A stretch of 64,000 bases of DNA from Datura wrightii (lineage: Eukaryota; Streptophyta; Magnoliopsida; Solanales; Solanaceae). The DNA lies in NCBI GenBank assembly GCA_035772735.1, contig JASDFA010000006.1, positions 15,853,501 to 15,917,500 on the forward strand, in the 5' to 3' direction. A model generated the notes under the pieces. It saw only the letters and a list, made by a program, of their open reading frames with translations, was not told the DNA's origin and searched no databases. A program made the translations under genes and the position numbers. Of the stretch, positions 43,390 to 55,752 are shown piece after piece. Each line of letters opens with the position of its first letter. Within the stretch, counting starts at the first letter, position 1.

Positions 43390-45600
43390 ACAGATCAAAC
43401 GAAATGATAGGGCGCCCGTCAGCAGGCCCCGCAGGCTGCGCACGGCCAAACATTTGGGGAAAAACGGAGACGGTCGATCAAATCTCCAGAAATCCGTGGG
43501 CTAACTTTCACCGAAAATTGAGAAAACGGTAAATTGTCATTTATTCAAAAAATAGTGATGTCGATCAAACGAAATGATAGGGAGCCCGTCACCAGGCCCC
43601 GCAGGCTGCGCACAGCCAAAATTTGGGGCCGAACGGAGACGGTCGATTGAATCTCGAAAAATCCGTGGGCTAACTTTCACCGAAAACCGAGAAAATGGTA
43701 AATTGTCATTTATTCAAAAAATAGTGATGCCGATCAAACGAAATGATAGGGAGCCCGTCACCAGGCCCCGCAGGCTGCGCACAGCCAAAATTTGGGGCCG
43801 AACGGAGACGGTCGATCAAATCTCCAGAAATCCGTGGTCTAAAATACACCGAAAATCGCGAAAATCATAAATTGTCATTTATTCGAAAAATAGTGATGCC
43901 GATCAAACGAAATGATAGGGCGCGCTTCACCAGGCCCCGCGGGCTGCGCACATCTAAAATTTGGGGCCGAACGGAGGCGGTCGATCAAATCTCCAGAAAT
44001 CCGTGGGCTAACATATACCGAAAAACGCGAAAATCGTAAATTCTCATTTATGCGAAAAATAGTGATGCCGATCAAACGAAATGATAGGGCGCCCGTCACC
44101 AGGCCCCGCAGGCTGCGCACAGCCAAAATTTGGGGCCGAACGGAGGCGGTCGATTGAATCTCGAAAAATCCGTGGGCTAACATATACCGAAAATTGAGAA
44201 AATCGTAAATTCTCATTTATGCAAAAAATAGTGATGCCGATCAAACGAAATGATAGGGCGCCCGTCACCCGGCCCCGCAGGCTGCGCACAGCCAAAATTT
44301 CGGGCCAAACGGACACGGTCGATCACATCTCCAAAAATCCGTGGGCTAACATACACCGAAAATCGAGAAAGTCGTAAATTGTCATTTGTTCGAAAAATAG
44401 TAATGCCGATCAAACGAAATGACAGGGCGCCCGTCACTAGGCCCCGCAGGCTGCGCACAGCCAAAATTTGGGGCCAAACGGAGACAGTCGATCGAATCTC
44501 CAGAAATCCGTGTGCTAACATACACCGAAAATCGAGAAAATCGTAAATTCTCATTTATGCGAAAAATAGTGATGCCGATCAAACAAAATGATAGCGCGCC
44601 TGTCACTAGGCCCCGCGGGCTGCGCACATCAAAAATTTTGGGGCCAAACGGAGCCGGTCGATCAAATCTCTAGAAATCCGTGGGCTAACATACACCGAAA
44701 ATCGCGAAAATCGAAAATTCTCATTTATGCGAAAAATAGTGATGCCGATCAAACGAAATGATAGGGCGCCCGTCACCAGGCCCCGCAGGCTGCGCACAGC
44801 CAAAATTTGGGGCCGAACGGAGGCGGTCGATTGAATCTCGAAAAATCCGTGGGCTAACATACACCGAAAATTGAGAAAATCGTAAATTCTCATTTATGCA
44901 AAAAATAGTGATGCCGATCGAACGAAATGATAGGGCGCCCGTCACCAGGCCCCGCAGGCTGCGCACAGCCAAAATTTCGGGCCAAACGGAGACGGTCGAT
45001 CACATCTCCAAAAATCCTTGGGCTAACACACCGAAAATCGAGAAAATCGTAAATTGTCATTTGTTCGAAAAATAGTAATGCCGATCAAATGAAATGACAG
45101 GGCGCCCGTCACCAAGCCCCACAGGCTGCGCATAGCCAAAATTTGGGGCCAAACGGAGACGGTCGATCAAATCTCCAGAAATCCGTGTGCTAACATACAC
45201 CGAAAATTGAGAAAATCGTAAATTCTCATTTATGCAAAAAATAGTGATGCTGATCGAACGAAATGATAGGGCGCCCGTCACCAGGCCCCGCGGGCTGCGC
45301 ACACCCAAAATTTGGGGCCAAACGGAGCCGGTTGATCAAATCTTCAGAAATCCGTGGGCTAACATACACCGAAAATCGAGAAAATCATAAATTCTCATTT
45401 ATGAGAAAAATAGTGATGCCGATCAAACAAAATGATAGTGCGCCCATCACCAGGCCCCGCGGGCTGCGCACAGCCAAAATTTGGGGCCGAACGGAGGTGG
45501 TCGATCAAATCTCCAGAAATCCGTGGGCTAACATACACCGAAAATCGAGAAAATCGTAAATTCTCATTTATGCAAAAAATAGTGATGCCGATCAAACGAA
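43390..45600. repeat. 169-bp satellite block 11, last part
   Basis: About 13.1 monomers. The first 1.1 kb is a third partial copy of the 2.65-kb duplication. Ends with the recurrent right-end monomers. Confidence 0.93.
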
Positions 45601-45683
45601 ATCCTAGTACTACTCTCGCAAAGCACGCTTAACTTCGGAGTTCTGATGGGATCCGGTGCGTTAGTGCTGGTATGATCGCATTC
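45601..45683 (-). pseudogene. 5S rRNA gene, 5' piece (nt 1-84)
   Basis: 83 nt, one base lost near nt 64-66 (TCGCAAAGC on the + strand). Interrupted in TAGGAT. Confidence 0.94.
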
Positions 45684-45896
45684 GTCATTCCTAGCGCTCT
45701 GAATTCTTTTAAGCTTCTTTCCTTCCGCGCTCCGTCCTCAACCTGCCCCCGCTCTATCCCGCCTGTCGCACACGCCGTCTGGTGCCGCCTGTCGCGCCTC
45801 CATCGCCTAACCTAACGACACCCCGCCCCGAATATCTTTTTTGCAAAAAAATATTGTAAAAAAGCAACATAATTAAGCAGAGTTCCGGCAAAAGAA

Positions 45897-46015
45897 GGGA
45901 TGCAACACGAGGACTTCCCAGGGGGTCACCCATCCTAGTACTACTCTCGCCCGAGCACGCTTAACTTCGGAGTTCTGATGGGATTCGTTGCGTTAGTGCT
46001 GGTATGATCGCATCC
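45897..46015 (-). rRNA. 5S ribosomal RNA
   Basis: Full-length. Changes at nt 28 (C>A), 31 (G>A) and 63 (T>C). Confidence 0.91.
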
Positions 46016-46228
46016 GTCACTCCTAGCGCTCTGAATTCTTTTAAGCTTCTTTCCTTCCGCGCTCCGTCCTCAACCTGCCCCCGCTCTATCCCGCCTGTCG
46101 CACACGCCGTCTGGTGCCGCCTGTCGCGCCTCCATCGCCTAACCTAACGACACCCCGCCCCGAATATCTTTTTTGCAAAAAAATATTGTAAAAAAGCGAC
46201 ATAATTAAGCGGAGTTCCGGCAAAAGAA

Positions 46229-46347
46229 GGGATGCAACACGAGGACTTCCCAGGGGGTCACCCATCCTAGTACTACTCCCGCCCAAGCACACTTAACTTC
46301 GGAGTTCTGATGGGATCCGGTGCGTTAGTGCTGGTATGATCGCATCC
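46229..46347 (-). rRNA. 5S ribosomal RNA
   Basis: Full-length. Changes at nt 57 (C>T) and 69 (A>G), shared with the copy at 46893. Confidence 0.91.
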
Positions 46348-46560
46348 GTCACTCCTAGCGCTCTGAATTCTTTTAAGCTTATTTCCTTCCGCGCTCCGTC
46401 CTCAACCTGCCCCCGCTCTATCCCGCCTGTCGCACACGCCGTCTGGTGCCGCCTGTCGCGCCTCCATCGCCTAACCTAACGACACCCCGCCCCGAATATC
46501 TTTTTTGCAAAAAAATATTGTAAAAAAGCGACAAAATTAAGCGGAGTTCCGGCAAAAGAA

Positions 46561-46679
46561 GGGATGCAACACGAGGACTTCCCAGAGGGTCACTCATCTT
46601 AGTACTACTCTCGCCCAAGCTCGCTTAACTTCGGAGTACTGATGGGATCCGATGCGTTAGTGCTGGTATGATCGCATCC
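46561..46679 (-). rRNA. 5S ribosomal RNA, divergent
   Basis: Full-length but with six changes (nt 28, 42, 59, 81, 86, 94), three of them in box C. Likely a pseudogene. Confidence 0.82.
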
Positions 46680-46892
46680 GTAATTCCTAGCGCTCTGAAT
46701 TCTTTTAAGCTTCTTTCCTTCCGCGCTCCGTCCTCAACCTGCCCCCGCTCTATCCCGCCTGTCGCACACGCTGTCTGGTGACGCCTGTCGCGCCTCCATC
46801 GCCTAACCTAACGACACCCCGCCCCGAATATCATTTTTGCAAAAAAATATTGTAAAAAAGTGACATAATTAAGCGGAGTTCCGGCAAAAGAA

Positions 46893-47011
46893 GGGATGCA
46901 ACACGAGGACTTCCCAGGGGGTCACCCATCCTAGTACTACTCCCGCCCAAGCACACTTAACTTCGGAGTTCTGATGGGATCCGGTGCGTTAGTGATGGTA
47001 TGATCGCATCC
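46893..47011 (-). rRNA. 5S ribosomal RNA
   Basis: Full-length. Changes at nt 17 (G>T), 57 and 69. Confidence 0.9.
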
Positions 47012-47224
47012 GTCACTACTAGCGCTCTGAATTCTTTTAAGCTTCTTTCCTTCCGCGCTCCGTCCTCAGCCTGCCCCCGCTCTATCCCGCCTGTTGCACA
47101 CGCCGTCTGTTGCCGCCTGTCGCGCCTCCATCGCCTAACCTAACGACACCCCGCCCCGAATATCTTTTTTGCAAAAAAATATTGTAAAAAAGCGACATAA
47201 TTAAGCGGAGTTCCGGCAAAAGAA

Positions 47225-47265
47225 TGGATGCAACACGAGGACTTCCCAGGGGGTCACCCATCCTA
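47225..47265 (-). pseudogene. 5S rRNA gene, 3' piece (nt 79-119)
   Basis: Box C and the 3' end only; satellite starts at 47266. Confidence 0.94.
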
Positions 47266-47950
47266 ACATACACCGAAAATAGAGAAAATCGTAAATTGTC
47301 ATTTGTTCGAAAAATAGTAATGCCGATCAAGCGAAATGACAGGGCGCCCGTCACCAGGCCCCGCAGGCTGCGCACAGCCAAAATTTGGGGCCAAACGAAG
47401 ACGGTCGATCAAATCTCCAGAAATTCGTGTGCTAACATAATACCGAAAATCGAGAAAATCGTAAAGTCTCATTTATGCGAAAAATAGTGATGCCGATCAA
47501 ACGAAATGATAGCGCGTCTGTCACTAGGCCCCGCGGGCTGCGCACAGCCAAAATTTGGGGCCAAATGGAGACGGTCGATCAAATCTCCAGAAATCTGTGG
47601 GCTAACATATACAGAAAATTGTAAAAATCGTAAATTCTCATTTATGCAAAAAATAGTGATGCCGATCAAACAAAATGATAGGGCGCCCGTCACCAGGCCC
47701 CGCGGGCTGCGCACAGCCAAAATTTGGGGCCGAACGGGGGCGGTCGATCAAATCTCCAGAAATCCGTGTGCTAACATTCGCCGAAAACCGAGAAAATCGT
47801 AAATTGTCATTTATTCGAAAAATAGTGATGCCAATCAAACGAAATGATAGAGCGCCCGTCACCAGGCCCCGCGGGCTGCGCACAACCAAAATTTGGGGCC
47901 GAACGGAGGCGGTCGATCAAATATCCAGAAATCCCTGGGCTAACACGCAC
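47266..47950. repeat. 169-bp satellite block 12, first part
   Basis: About 4.05 monomers in the same order as 18122-18806. Confidence 0.93.
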
Positions 47951-48958
47951 TGAAAAGTTTGAAAGTTAGCAACATAGGCGCACTATGCTAGTGTCGACAG
48001 ACCGGCCGACATCGGATGTCACATGCTAACCTATGTCGAGACCCAACGCCCATCGATGAATGCCCAGCGATAGAAAATTTAAACTAGAACACCTATGCTT
48101 ATGCTTATGATATAAATAAAATCCTAGAGATTAGTGGTGGTAGTGCTGGCCTACCATGGTCGCTTGCCATGGTGGTGTCGGTTGTGGTGGGTCGTTAGGA
48201 CCAGTTTTTAAATTAAAATTGTCAACCATATTGGAAAATATGTTGAAATGAGTGCGATAGAGGCGTATTTTAGAAAAATGGCTCGGCCAAACCGCCTTTC
48301 GGCAGTTTGTCGAGATAGATCTCGAAAAAATACACAAAATAAAAAAAAAATCGCGTAAAACATATAATGCAGCCCAAAGTTATGATCATTTATATAATAT
48401 GCCTCTAATAAACTATTTTTCCGTCGATTATATTACAGTTTTAACAACATTATGTAAGATCTCATCAAAAGACTTGCATCTCGGCAGTTCTTATTTTGTT
48501 AATAAAGAGCTAACACACATCAAAAATCGCGAAAATCATAAATTCTCATTTATGCGAAAAATAGTGATACCGATCAAACGAAATGATAGGACTATCTAAA
48601 TTCTGATTTCTTATTCTAATCTCTTTCTGTACTATACTAATTCTTTAGTGATTACCGTAAGGAATTGATTTAAAACCGAAGTGGGGCTTATATATATAGA
48701 AACAATAAATCGCATTCAGGGAATGCGACTTATACGCCGCATTTCAGGAATGCGATTTATAAGTCGCATTTCGTGAATGCGATTTATAAGTCGCATTTCT
48801 GGAATACGTTTTATAAGTCGCATTTTGCCTTGCGACGCGCCGACTTGCCGCTTGTCCGATCTTTCCCCGTGCCTTTTTCTAGCATGTATGTATTTCAAAT
48901 ACTCTTAACCAACACGTGAATAGGCCATCTATAAGCTAGAAATTTACGGGGTGTAACA
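47951..48958 (-). mobile_element. Composite LTR-like element, copy 5
   Basis: 1008 bp, satellite piece at 48509-48590. Has a shortened TATA tract and the CTTATACG minisatellite variant, both shared only with copy 6. Confidence 0.6.
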
Positions 48959-49995
48959 GCAGATCAAACGAAATGATAGGGCGCCCGTCAACAGGCCCCG
49001 CAGGCTGCGCACAGCCAAACATTTGGGGAAAAACGGAGACGGTCGATCAAATCTCCAGAAATCCGTGGGCTAACTTTCACCGAAAATTGAGAAAACGGTA
49101 AATGGTCATTTATTCAAAAAATAGTGATGCCGATCAAACGAAATGATAGGGAGCCCGTCACCAGGCCCCGCAGGCTGCGCACAGCCAAAATTTGGGGCCG
49201 AACGGAGACGGTCGATTGAATCTCGAAAAATCCGTGGGCTAACTTTCACCGAAAACCGAGAAAACGGTAAATTGTCATTTATTCAAAAAATAGTGATGCC
49301 GATCAAACGAAATGATAGGGAGCCCTTCACCAGGCCCCGCAGGCTGCGCACAGCCAAAATTTGGGGCCGAACGGAGACGGTCGATCAAATCTCCAGAAAT
49401 CCGTGGGCTAAAATACACCGAAAATCGCGAAAATCATAAATTGTCATTTATTCGAAAAATAGTGATGCCGATCAAACGAAATGATAGGACGCCCTTCACC
49501 AGGCCCCGCGGGCTGCGCACATCCAAAATTTGGGGCCGAACGGAGGCGGTCGATCAAATCTCCAGAAATCCGTGGGCTAACATATACCGAAAATTGCAAA
49601 AATCGTAAATTCTCATTTATGCAAAAAATAGTGATGCCGATCAAACGAAATGATAGGGCGCCCGTCACCAGGCCCCGCGGGCTGCGCACAGCCAAAATTT
49701 GGGGCCGAACGGGGGCGGTCGATCAAATCTCCAGAAATCCGTGTGCTAACATTCGCCGAAAACCGAGAAAATCGTAAATTGTCATTTATTCGAAAAATAG
49801 TGATGCCAATCAAACGAAATGATAGAGCGCCCGTCACAAGGCCCCGCGGGCTGCGCACAGCCAAAATTTGGGGCCGAACGGAGGCGGTCGATCAAATATC
49901 CAGAAATCACTGGGCTAACACGCACCGAAAATCGAGAAAATCGTAAATTCTCATTTATGCGAAAAATAGTGATGCCGATCAAACGAAATGATAGG
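48959..49995. repeat. 169-bp satellite block 12, middle part
   Basis: About 6.1 monomers. Runs without a break into segment B of copy 6: the last monomer ends GATAGG and then element sequence follows. Confidence 0.93.
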
Positions 49996-50363
49996 ACTAT
50001 CTAAATTCTGATTTCTTATTCTGATCTCTTTCTGTACTATACTAATTCTTTAGTGATTACCGTAAAGAATTGATTTAAAACCGAAGTGGGGCTTATATAT
50101 ATAGAAACAATAAATCGCATTCAGGGAATGCGACTTATACGTCGCATTTCAGGAATGCGATTTATAAGTCGCATTTCGTGAATGCGATTTATAAGTCGCA
50201 TTCCTGGAATACGTTTTATAAGTCGCATTTTGCCTTGCGACGCGCCGACTTGCCGCTTGTCCGATCTTTCCCCGTGCTTTTTTCTAGCATGTATGTATTT
50301 CAAATACTCTTAACCAACACGTGAATAGGCCATCTATAAGCTAGAAATTTACGGGGTGTAACA
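49996..50363 (-). mobile_element. Composite LTR-like element, copy 6 (segment B only)
   Basis: 368 bp. Segment A is absent and ordinary satellite takes its place, joined exactly where the embedded satellite piece normally is. Keeps the TATA-like box, minisatellite and TGTTACACCCCG end on the minus strand. Offset from copy 5 is 1405 bp. Confidence 0.62.
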
Positions 50364-52914
50364 GCAGATCAAACGAAATGATAGGGCGCCCGTCAGCAGG
50401 CCCCGCAGGCTGCGCACGGCCAAACATTTGGGGAAAAACGGAGACGGTCGATCAAATCTCCAGAAATCCGTGGGCTAACATTCCCCGAAAATTGAGAAAA
50501 CGGTAAATTGTCATTTATTCAAAAAATAGTGATGCCGATCAAACGAAATGATAGGGAGCCCGTCACCAGGCCCCGCAGGCTGCGCACAGCCAAAATTTAG
50601 GGTCGAACGGAGACGGTCGATTGAATCTCGAAAAATCCGTGGGCTAACTTTCACCGAAAATCGAGAAAACGGCAAATTGTCATTTATTCAAAAAATAGTG
50701 ATGCCGATCAAACGAAATGATAGGGAGCCCGTCACCAGGCCCCACAGGCTGTGCACAGCCAAAATTTGGGGCCGAACGGAGACGGTCGATCAAATCTCCA
50801 GAAATCCGTGGGCTAAAATACACCGAAAATCGCAAAAATCATAAATTGTCATTTATTCGAAAAATAGTGATGCCGATCAAACGAAATGATAGGGCGCCCT
50901 TCACCAGGCCCCGCGGGCTGCGCACATCCAAAATTTGGGGCCGAACGGAGGCGGTCGATCAAATCTCCAGAAATCCGTGGGCTAACATATAACGAAAATT
51001 GCAAAAATCGTAAATTCTCATTTATGCAAAAAATAGTGATGCCGATCAAACGAAATGATAGGGCGCCCGTCACCAGGCCCCGCGGGCTGCGCACAGCCAA
51101 AATTTGGGGCCGAACGGGGGCGGTCGATCAAATCTCCAGAAATCCGTGTGCTAACATTCGCCGAAAACCGAGAAAATCGTAAATTGTCGTTTATTCGAAA
51201 AATAGTGATGCCAATCAAACGAAATGATAGAGCGCCCGTCACCAGGCCCCGCGGGCTGCGCACAGCCAAAATTTGGGGCCGAACGGAGGCGGTCGATCAA
51301 ATATCCAAAAACCACTGGGCTAACACGCACCGAAAATCGAGAAATTCGTAAATTCTCATTTATGCGAAAAATAGTGATGCCGATCAAACGAAATGATAGC
51401 GCGCCTGTCACCAGGCCCCGCGGGATGCGCACATCAAAAATTTGGGGCCGAACAGAGCCGGTCGATCAAATCTCTAGAAATCCGTGGGCTAACATACACC
51501 GAAAATCGCAAAAATCGTAAATTCTCATTTATGCGAAAAATAGTGATGCCGATCAAACGAAATGATAGGGCGCCCGTCACCAGGCCCCGCAGGCTGCGCA
51601 CAGCCAAAATTTGGGGCCGAACAGAGGCGGTCGATTGAATCTCGAAAAATCCGTGGGCTAACATACACCGAAAATTGAGAAAATCGTAAATTCTCATTTA
51701 TGCAAAAAATAGTGATGCCGATCAAACGAAATGATAGGGCGCCCATCACCAGGCCCCGCAGGCTGCGCACAGCCAAAATTTCGGGCCAAACGGAGACGGT
51801 CGATCACATCTCCAAAAATCCGTGGGCTAACATACACCGAAAATCGAGAAAATCGTAAATTGTCATTTGTTCGAAAAATAGTAATGCCGATCAAACGAAA
51901 TGACAGGGCGCCCGTCACCAGGCCCCGCAGGATCCGCACAGCCAAAATTTGGGGCCAAACGGAGACGGTCGATCAAATCTCCAGAAATCCGTGTGCTAAC
52001 ATACACCGAAAATCGAGAAAATCGTAAATTCTCATTTATGCGAAAAATAGTGATGCCGATCAAACAAAATGATAGCGCGCCTGTCACTAGGCCCCGCGGG
52101 CTGCGCACATCAAAAATTTGGGGCCGAACGGAGCCGTTCGATCAAATCTCTAGAAATCCGTGGGCTAACATACACCGAAAATCGCGAAAATCGTAAATTC
52201 TCATTTATGCGAAAAATAGTGATGCCGATCAAACAAAATGATAGGGCGCCCGTCACCAGGCCCCGCAGGCTGCGCACAGCCAAAATTTCGGGCCGAACGG
52301 AGGCGGTCGATCACATCTCCAAAAATCCGTGGGCTAACATACACCGAAAATCGAGAAAATCGTAAATTGTCATTTGTTCGAAAAATAGTAATGCCGATCA
52401 AATGAAATGACAGGGCGCCCGTCACCAAGCCCCGCAGGCTGTGCATAGCCAAAATTTGGGGCCAAACGGAGACGGTCGATCAAATCTCCAGAAATCCGTG
52501 TGCTAACATACACCGAAAATTGAGAAAATCGTAAATTCTCATTTATGCAAAAAATAGTGATGCCGATCGAACGAAATGATAGGGCGCCCATCACCAGGCC
52601 CCGCGGGCTGCGCACACCCAAAATTTGGGGCCAAACGGAGCCGGTCGATCAAATCTTCAGAAATCCGTGGGCTAACATACACCGAAAATCGAGAAAATCA
52701 TAAATTCTCATTTATGAGAAAAATAGTGATGCCGATCAAACAAAATGATAGTGCGTCGGTCACCTGGCCCTGCGGGCTGTGCACAGCCAAAATTTGGGGC
52801 CGAACGGAGGTGGTCGATCAAATCTCTAGAAATCCGTGGGCTAACATACACCGAAAATCGAGAAAAATCGTAAATTCTCATTTATGCAAAAAATAATGAT
52901 GCCGATCAAACAAA
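50364..52914. repeat. 169-bp satellite block 12, last part
   Basis: About 15.1 monomers. The first part repeats 48959 onwards at an offset of 1405 bp. Ends with the right-end monomers. Confidence 0.93.
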
Positions 52915-52998
52915 ATCCTAGTACTACTCTCGCCCAAGCACGCTTAACTTCGGAGTTCTGATGGGATCCGGTGCGTTAGTGCTGGTATGATCGCATCC
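52915..52998 (-). pseudogene. 5S rRNA gene, 5' piece (nt 1-84)
   Basis: Interrupted in TAGGAT; satellite to the left. Confidence 0.95.
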
Positions 52999-53211
52999 GT
53001 CATTCCTAGCGCTCTGAATTCTTTTAAGCTTCTTTCCTTCCGCGCTCCGTCCTCAACCTGCCCCCGCTCTATCCCGCCTGTCGCACACGCCGTCTGGTGC
53101 CGCCTGTCGCGCCTCCATCGCCTAACCTAACGACACCCCGCCCCGAATATCTTTTTTGCAAAAAAATATTGTAAAAAAGCAACATAATTAAGCGGAGTTT
53201 CGGCAAAAGAA

Positions 53212-53330
53212 GGGATGCAACACGAGGACTTCTCAGGGGGTCACCCATCCTAGTACTACTCTCGCCCAACCACGCTTAACTTCGGAGTTCAGATGGGATC
53301 CGGTGCGTTAGTGCTGGTATGATCGCATCC
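53212..53330 (-). rRNA. 5S ribosomal RNA
   Basis: Full-length. Changes at nt 40 (A>T), 61 (C>G) and 98 (G>A). Confidence 0.9.
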
Positions 53331-53543
53331 GTCACTCCCAGCGCTCTGAATTCTTTTAAGCTTCTTTCCTTCCGCGCTCCGTCCTCAACCTGCCCCCGCT
53401 CTATCCCGCCTGTCGCACACGCCGTCTGGTGCCGCCTGTCGCGCCTCCATCGCCTAACCTAACGACACCCCGCCCCGAATATCTTTTTTGCAAAAAAATA
53501 TTGTAAAAAAGAGACATAATTAAGCGGAGTTTCGGCAAAAGAA

Positions 53544-53662
53544 GGGATGCAACACGAGGACTTCCCAGGGGGTCACCCATCCTAGTACTACTCTCGCCCA
53601 AGCACGCTTAACTTCGGAGTTCTGATAGGATCCGGGGCGTTAGTGCTGGTATAATCGCATCC
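53544..53662 (-). rRNA. 5S ribosomal RNA
   Basis: Full-length. Changes at nt 10 (C>T), 27 (A>C) and 36 (C>T). Confidence 0.9.
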
Positions 53663-53875
53663 GTCACTCCTAGCGCTCTGAATTCTTTTAAGCTTATTTC
53701 CTTCCGCGCTCCGTCCTCAACCTGCCCCCGCTCTATCCCGCCTGTCGCACACGTCGTCTGGTGCCGCCTGTCGCACCTCCATCGCCTAACCTAACGACAC
53801 CGCGCCCCGAATATCTTTTCTGCAAAAAAATATTGTAAAAAAGCGACATAATTAAGCGGAGTTCCGGCTAAAGAA

Positions 53876-53994
53876 GGGATGCAACACGCGGACTTCCCAG
53901 GGGGTCACCCATCCTAGTACTACTCTCGCCCAAGCACGCTTAACTTTAGAGTTCTGATGGAATCCGGTGCGTCAGTGCTGGTATGATCGCATCA
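53876..53994 (-). rRNA. 5S ribosomal RNA, divergent
   Basis: Full-length with six changes (nt 1, 22, 35, 47, 48, 106), including the first base. Likely a pseudogene. Confidence 0.82.
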
Positions 53995-54207
53995 GTCACT
54001 CCTAGCGCTCTGAATTCTTTTAAGCTTCTTTCCTTCCGCGCTCCGTCCTCAACCTGCCCCTGCTCTATCCCGCCTGTCGCACACGCCGTCTGGTGCCGCA
54101 TGTCGCGCCTCCATCGTCTAACCTAACGACACCCCGCCCCGAATATCTTTTTTGCAAAAAAATATTGTAAAAAAGCGACATAATTAAGCGGAGTTCCGGC
54201 AAAAGAA

Positions 54208-54326
54208 GGGATGCAACACGAGGACTTCCCAGGGGGTCACCCATCTTAGTACTACTCTCGCCCAAGCACGCTTAACTTCATAGTTCTGATGGTATTCGAT
54301 GCATTACTGCTGGTATGATCGCATCC
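54208..54326 (-). rRNA. 5S ribosomal RNA, strongly divergent
   Basis: Full-length with at least eight changes (nt 20, 24, 28, 31, 35, 46, 47, 81). The most altered full-length copy in the window; probably a pseudogene. Confidence 0.78.
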
Positions 54327-54539
54327 GTCATTCCTAGCGCTCTGAATTCTTTTAAGCTTCTTTCCTTCCGCGCTCCGTCCTCAACCTGCCCCCGCTCTAT
54401 CCCGCCTGTCGCACACGCCGTCTGTTGCCGCCTGTCGCGCCTCCATCGCCTAACCTAACGACACCCCGCCCCGAATATCTTTTTTGCAAAAAAATATTGT
54501 AAAAAAGCGACATAATTAAGCGGAGTTCCGGCGAAAGAA

Positions 54540-54658
54540 GGGATGCAACACGAGGACTTCCCAGGGGGTCACCCATCCTAGTACTACTCTCGCCCAAGCA
54601 CGCTTAATTTCTGAGTTCTGATGGGATCCGGTGTGTTAGTGCTGGTATGATCGCATCC
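54540..54658 (-). rRNA. 5S ribosomal RNA
   Basis: Full-length. Changes at nt 25 (G>A), 47 (C>A) and 51 (G>A, box A). Confidence 0.9.
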
Positions 54659-54871
54659 GTCACTCCTAGCGCTCTGAATTCTTTTAAGCTTCTTTCCTTC
54701 CGCGCTCCGTCCTCAACCTGCCCCCGCTCTATCCCGCCTGTCGCACACGCCGTCTGTTGCCGCCTGTCGCGCCTCCATCGCCTAACCTAACGACACCCCG
54801 CCCCGAATATCTTTTTTGCAAAAAAATATTGTAAAAAAGCGACATAATTAAGCGGAGTTCCGGCAAAAGAA

Positions 54872-54912
54872 TGGATGCAACACGAGGACTTCCCAGGGGG
54901 TCACCCATCCTA
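54872..54912 (-). pseudogene. 5S rRNA gene, 3' piece (nt 79-119)
   Basis: Box C and the 3' end only; satellite starts at 54913. Confidence 0.94.
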
Positions 54913-55596
54913 ACATACACCGAAAATAGAGAAAATCGTAAATTGTCATTTGTTCGAAAAATAGTAATGCCGATCAAACGAAATGACAGGGCGCCCGTCA
55001 CCAGGCCCCGCATGCTGCGCACAGCCAAAATTCGGGGCCAAACGGAGACGGTCGATCAAATCTCCAGAAATCCGTGTGCTAACATAATACCGAAGATCGA
55101 GAAAATCGTAAAGTCTCATTTATGCGAAAAATAGTGATGCCGATCAAACGAAATGATAGCGCGCCTGTCACCAGGCCCCGCGGGCTGCGCACAGCCAAAA
55201 TTTGGGGCCAAATGGAGACGGTCGATCAAATCTCCAGAAATCTGTGGGCTAACATATACCGAAAATTATAAAAATCATAAATTCTCATTTATGCAAAAAA
55301 TAGTGATGCCGATCAAACGAAATGATAGGGCGCCCGTCACCAGGCCCCGCGGGCTGCGCACAGCCAAAATTTGGGGCCGAACGGGGGCGGTCGATCAAAT
55401 CTCCAGAAATCCGTGTGCTAACATTCGCCGAAAACCGAGAAAATCGTAAATTGTCATTTATTCGAAAAATAGTGATGCCAATCAAATGAAATGATAGAGC
55501 GCCCGTCACCAGGCCCCGCGGGCTGTGCACAGCCAAAATTTGGGCCGAACGGAGGCGGTCGATCAAATATCCAGAAATCCCTGGGCTAACACGCAC
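54913..55596. repeat. 169-bp satellite block 13, first part
   Basis: About 4.05 monomers in the same order as 18122-18806. Confidence 0.93.
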
Positions 55597-55752
55597 TGAA
55601 AAGTTTGAAAGTCGCATTTTGCCTTGCGACGCGCCGACTTGCCGCTTGTCCGATCTTTCCCCGTGCCTTTTTCTAGCATGTATGTATTTCAAATACTCTT
55701 AACCAACACGTGAATAGGCCATCTATAAGCTAGAAATTTACGGGGTGTAACA
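55597..55752 (-). mobile_element. Composite LTR-like element, copy 7 (internally deleted)
   Basis: 156 bp. The first 17 bases (TGAAAAGTTTGAAAGT) join directly to GTCGCATTTTGCC near the end of the minisatellite. About 850 bp, including the satellite piece, is lost at a short AGT overlap. The TGTTACACCCCG end on the minus strand is kept. Confidence 0.62.

Larger units (their letters stand above)
45601..47265 (-). repeat. 5S rDNA cluster 11 (five units)
   Basis: 1665 bp = 5 x 332 + 6 less one base. Four full copies. Confidence 0.95.
52915..54912 (-). repeat. 5S rDNA cluster 12 (six units)
   Basis: Exactly 6 x 332 + 6 bp. Five full copies, several with unusually many changes. Confidence 0.95.

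Noticed and set aside
48959..52914. Centromeric satellite with a CENP-B-like box
   Set aside because: The 169-bp length is suggestive, but I found no recognisable box. Nothing in the sequence places the locus at a centromere.
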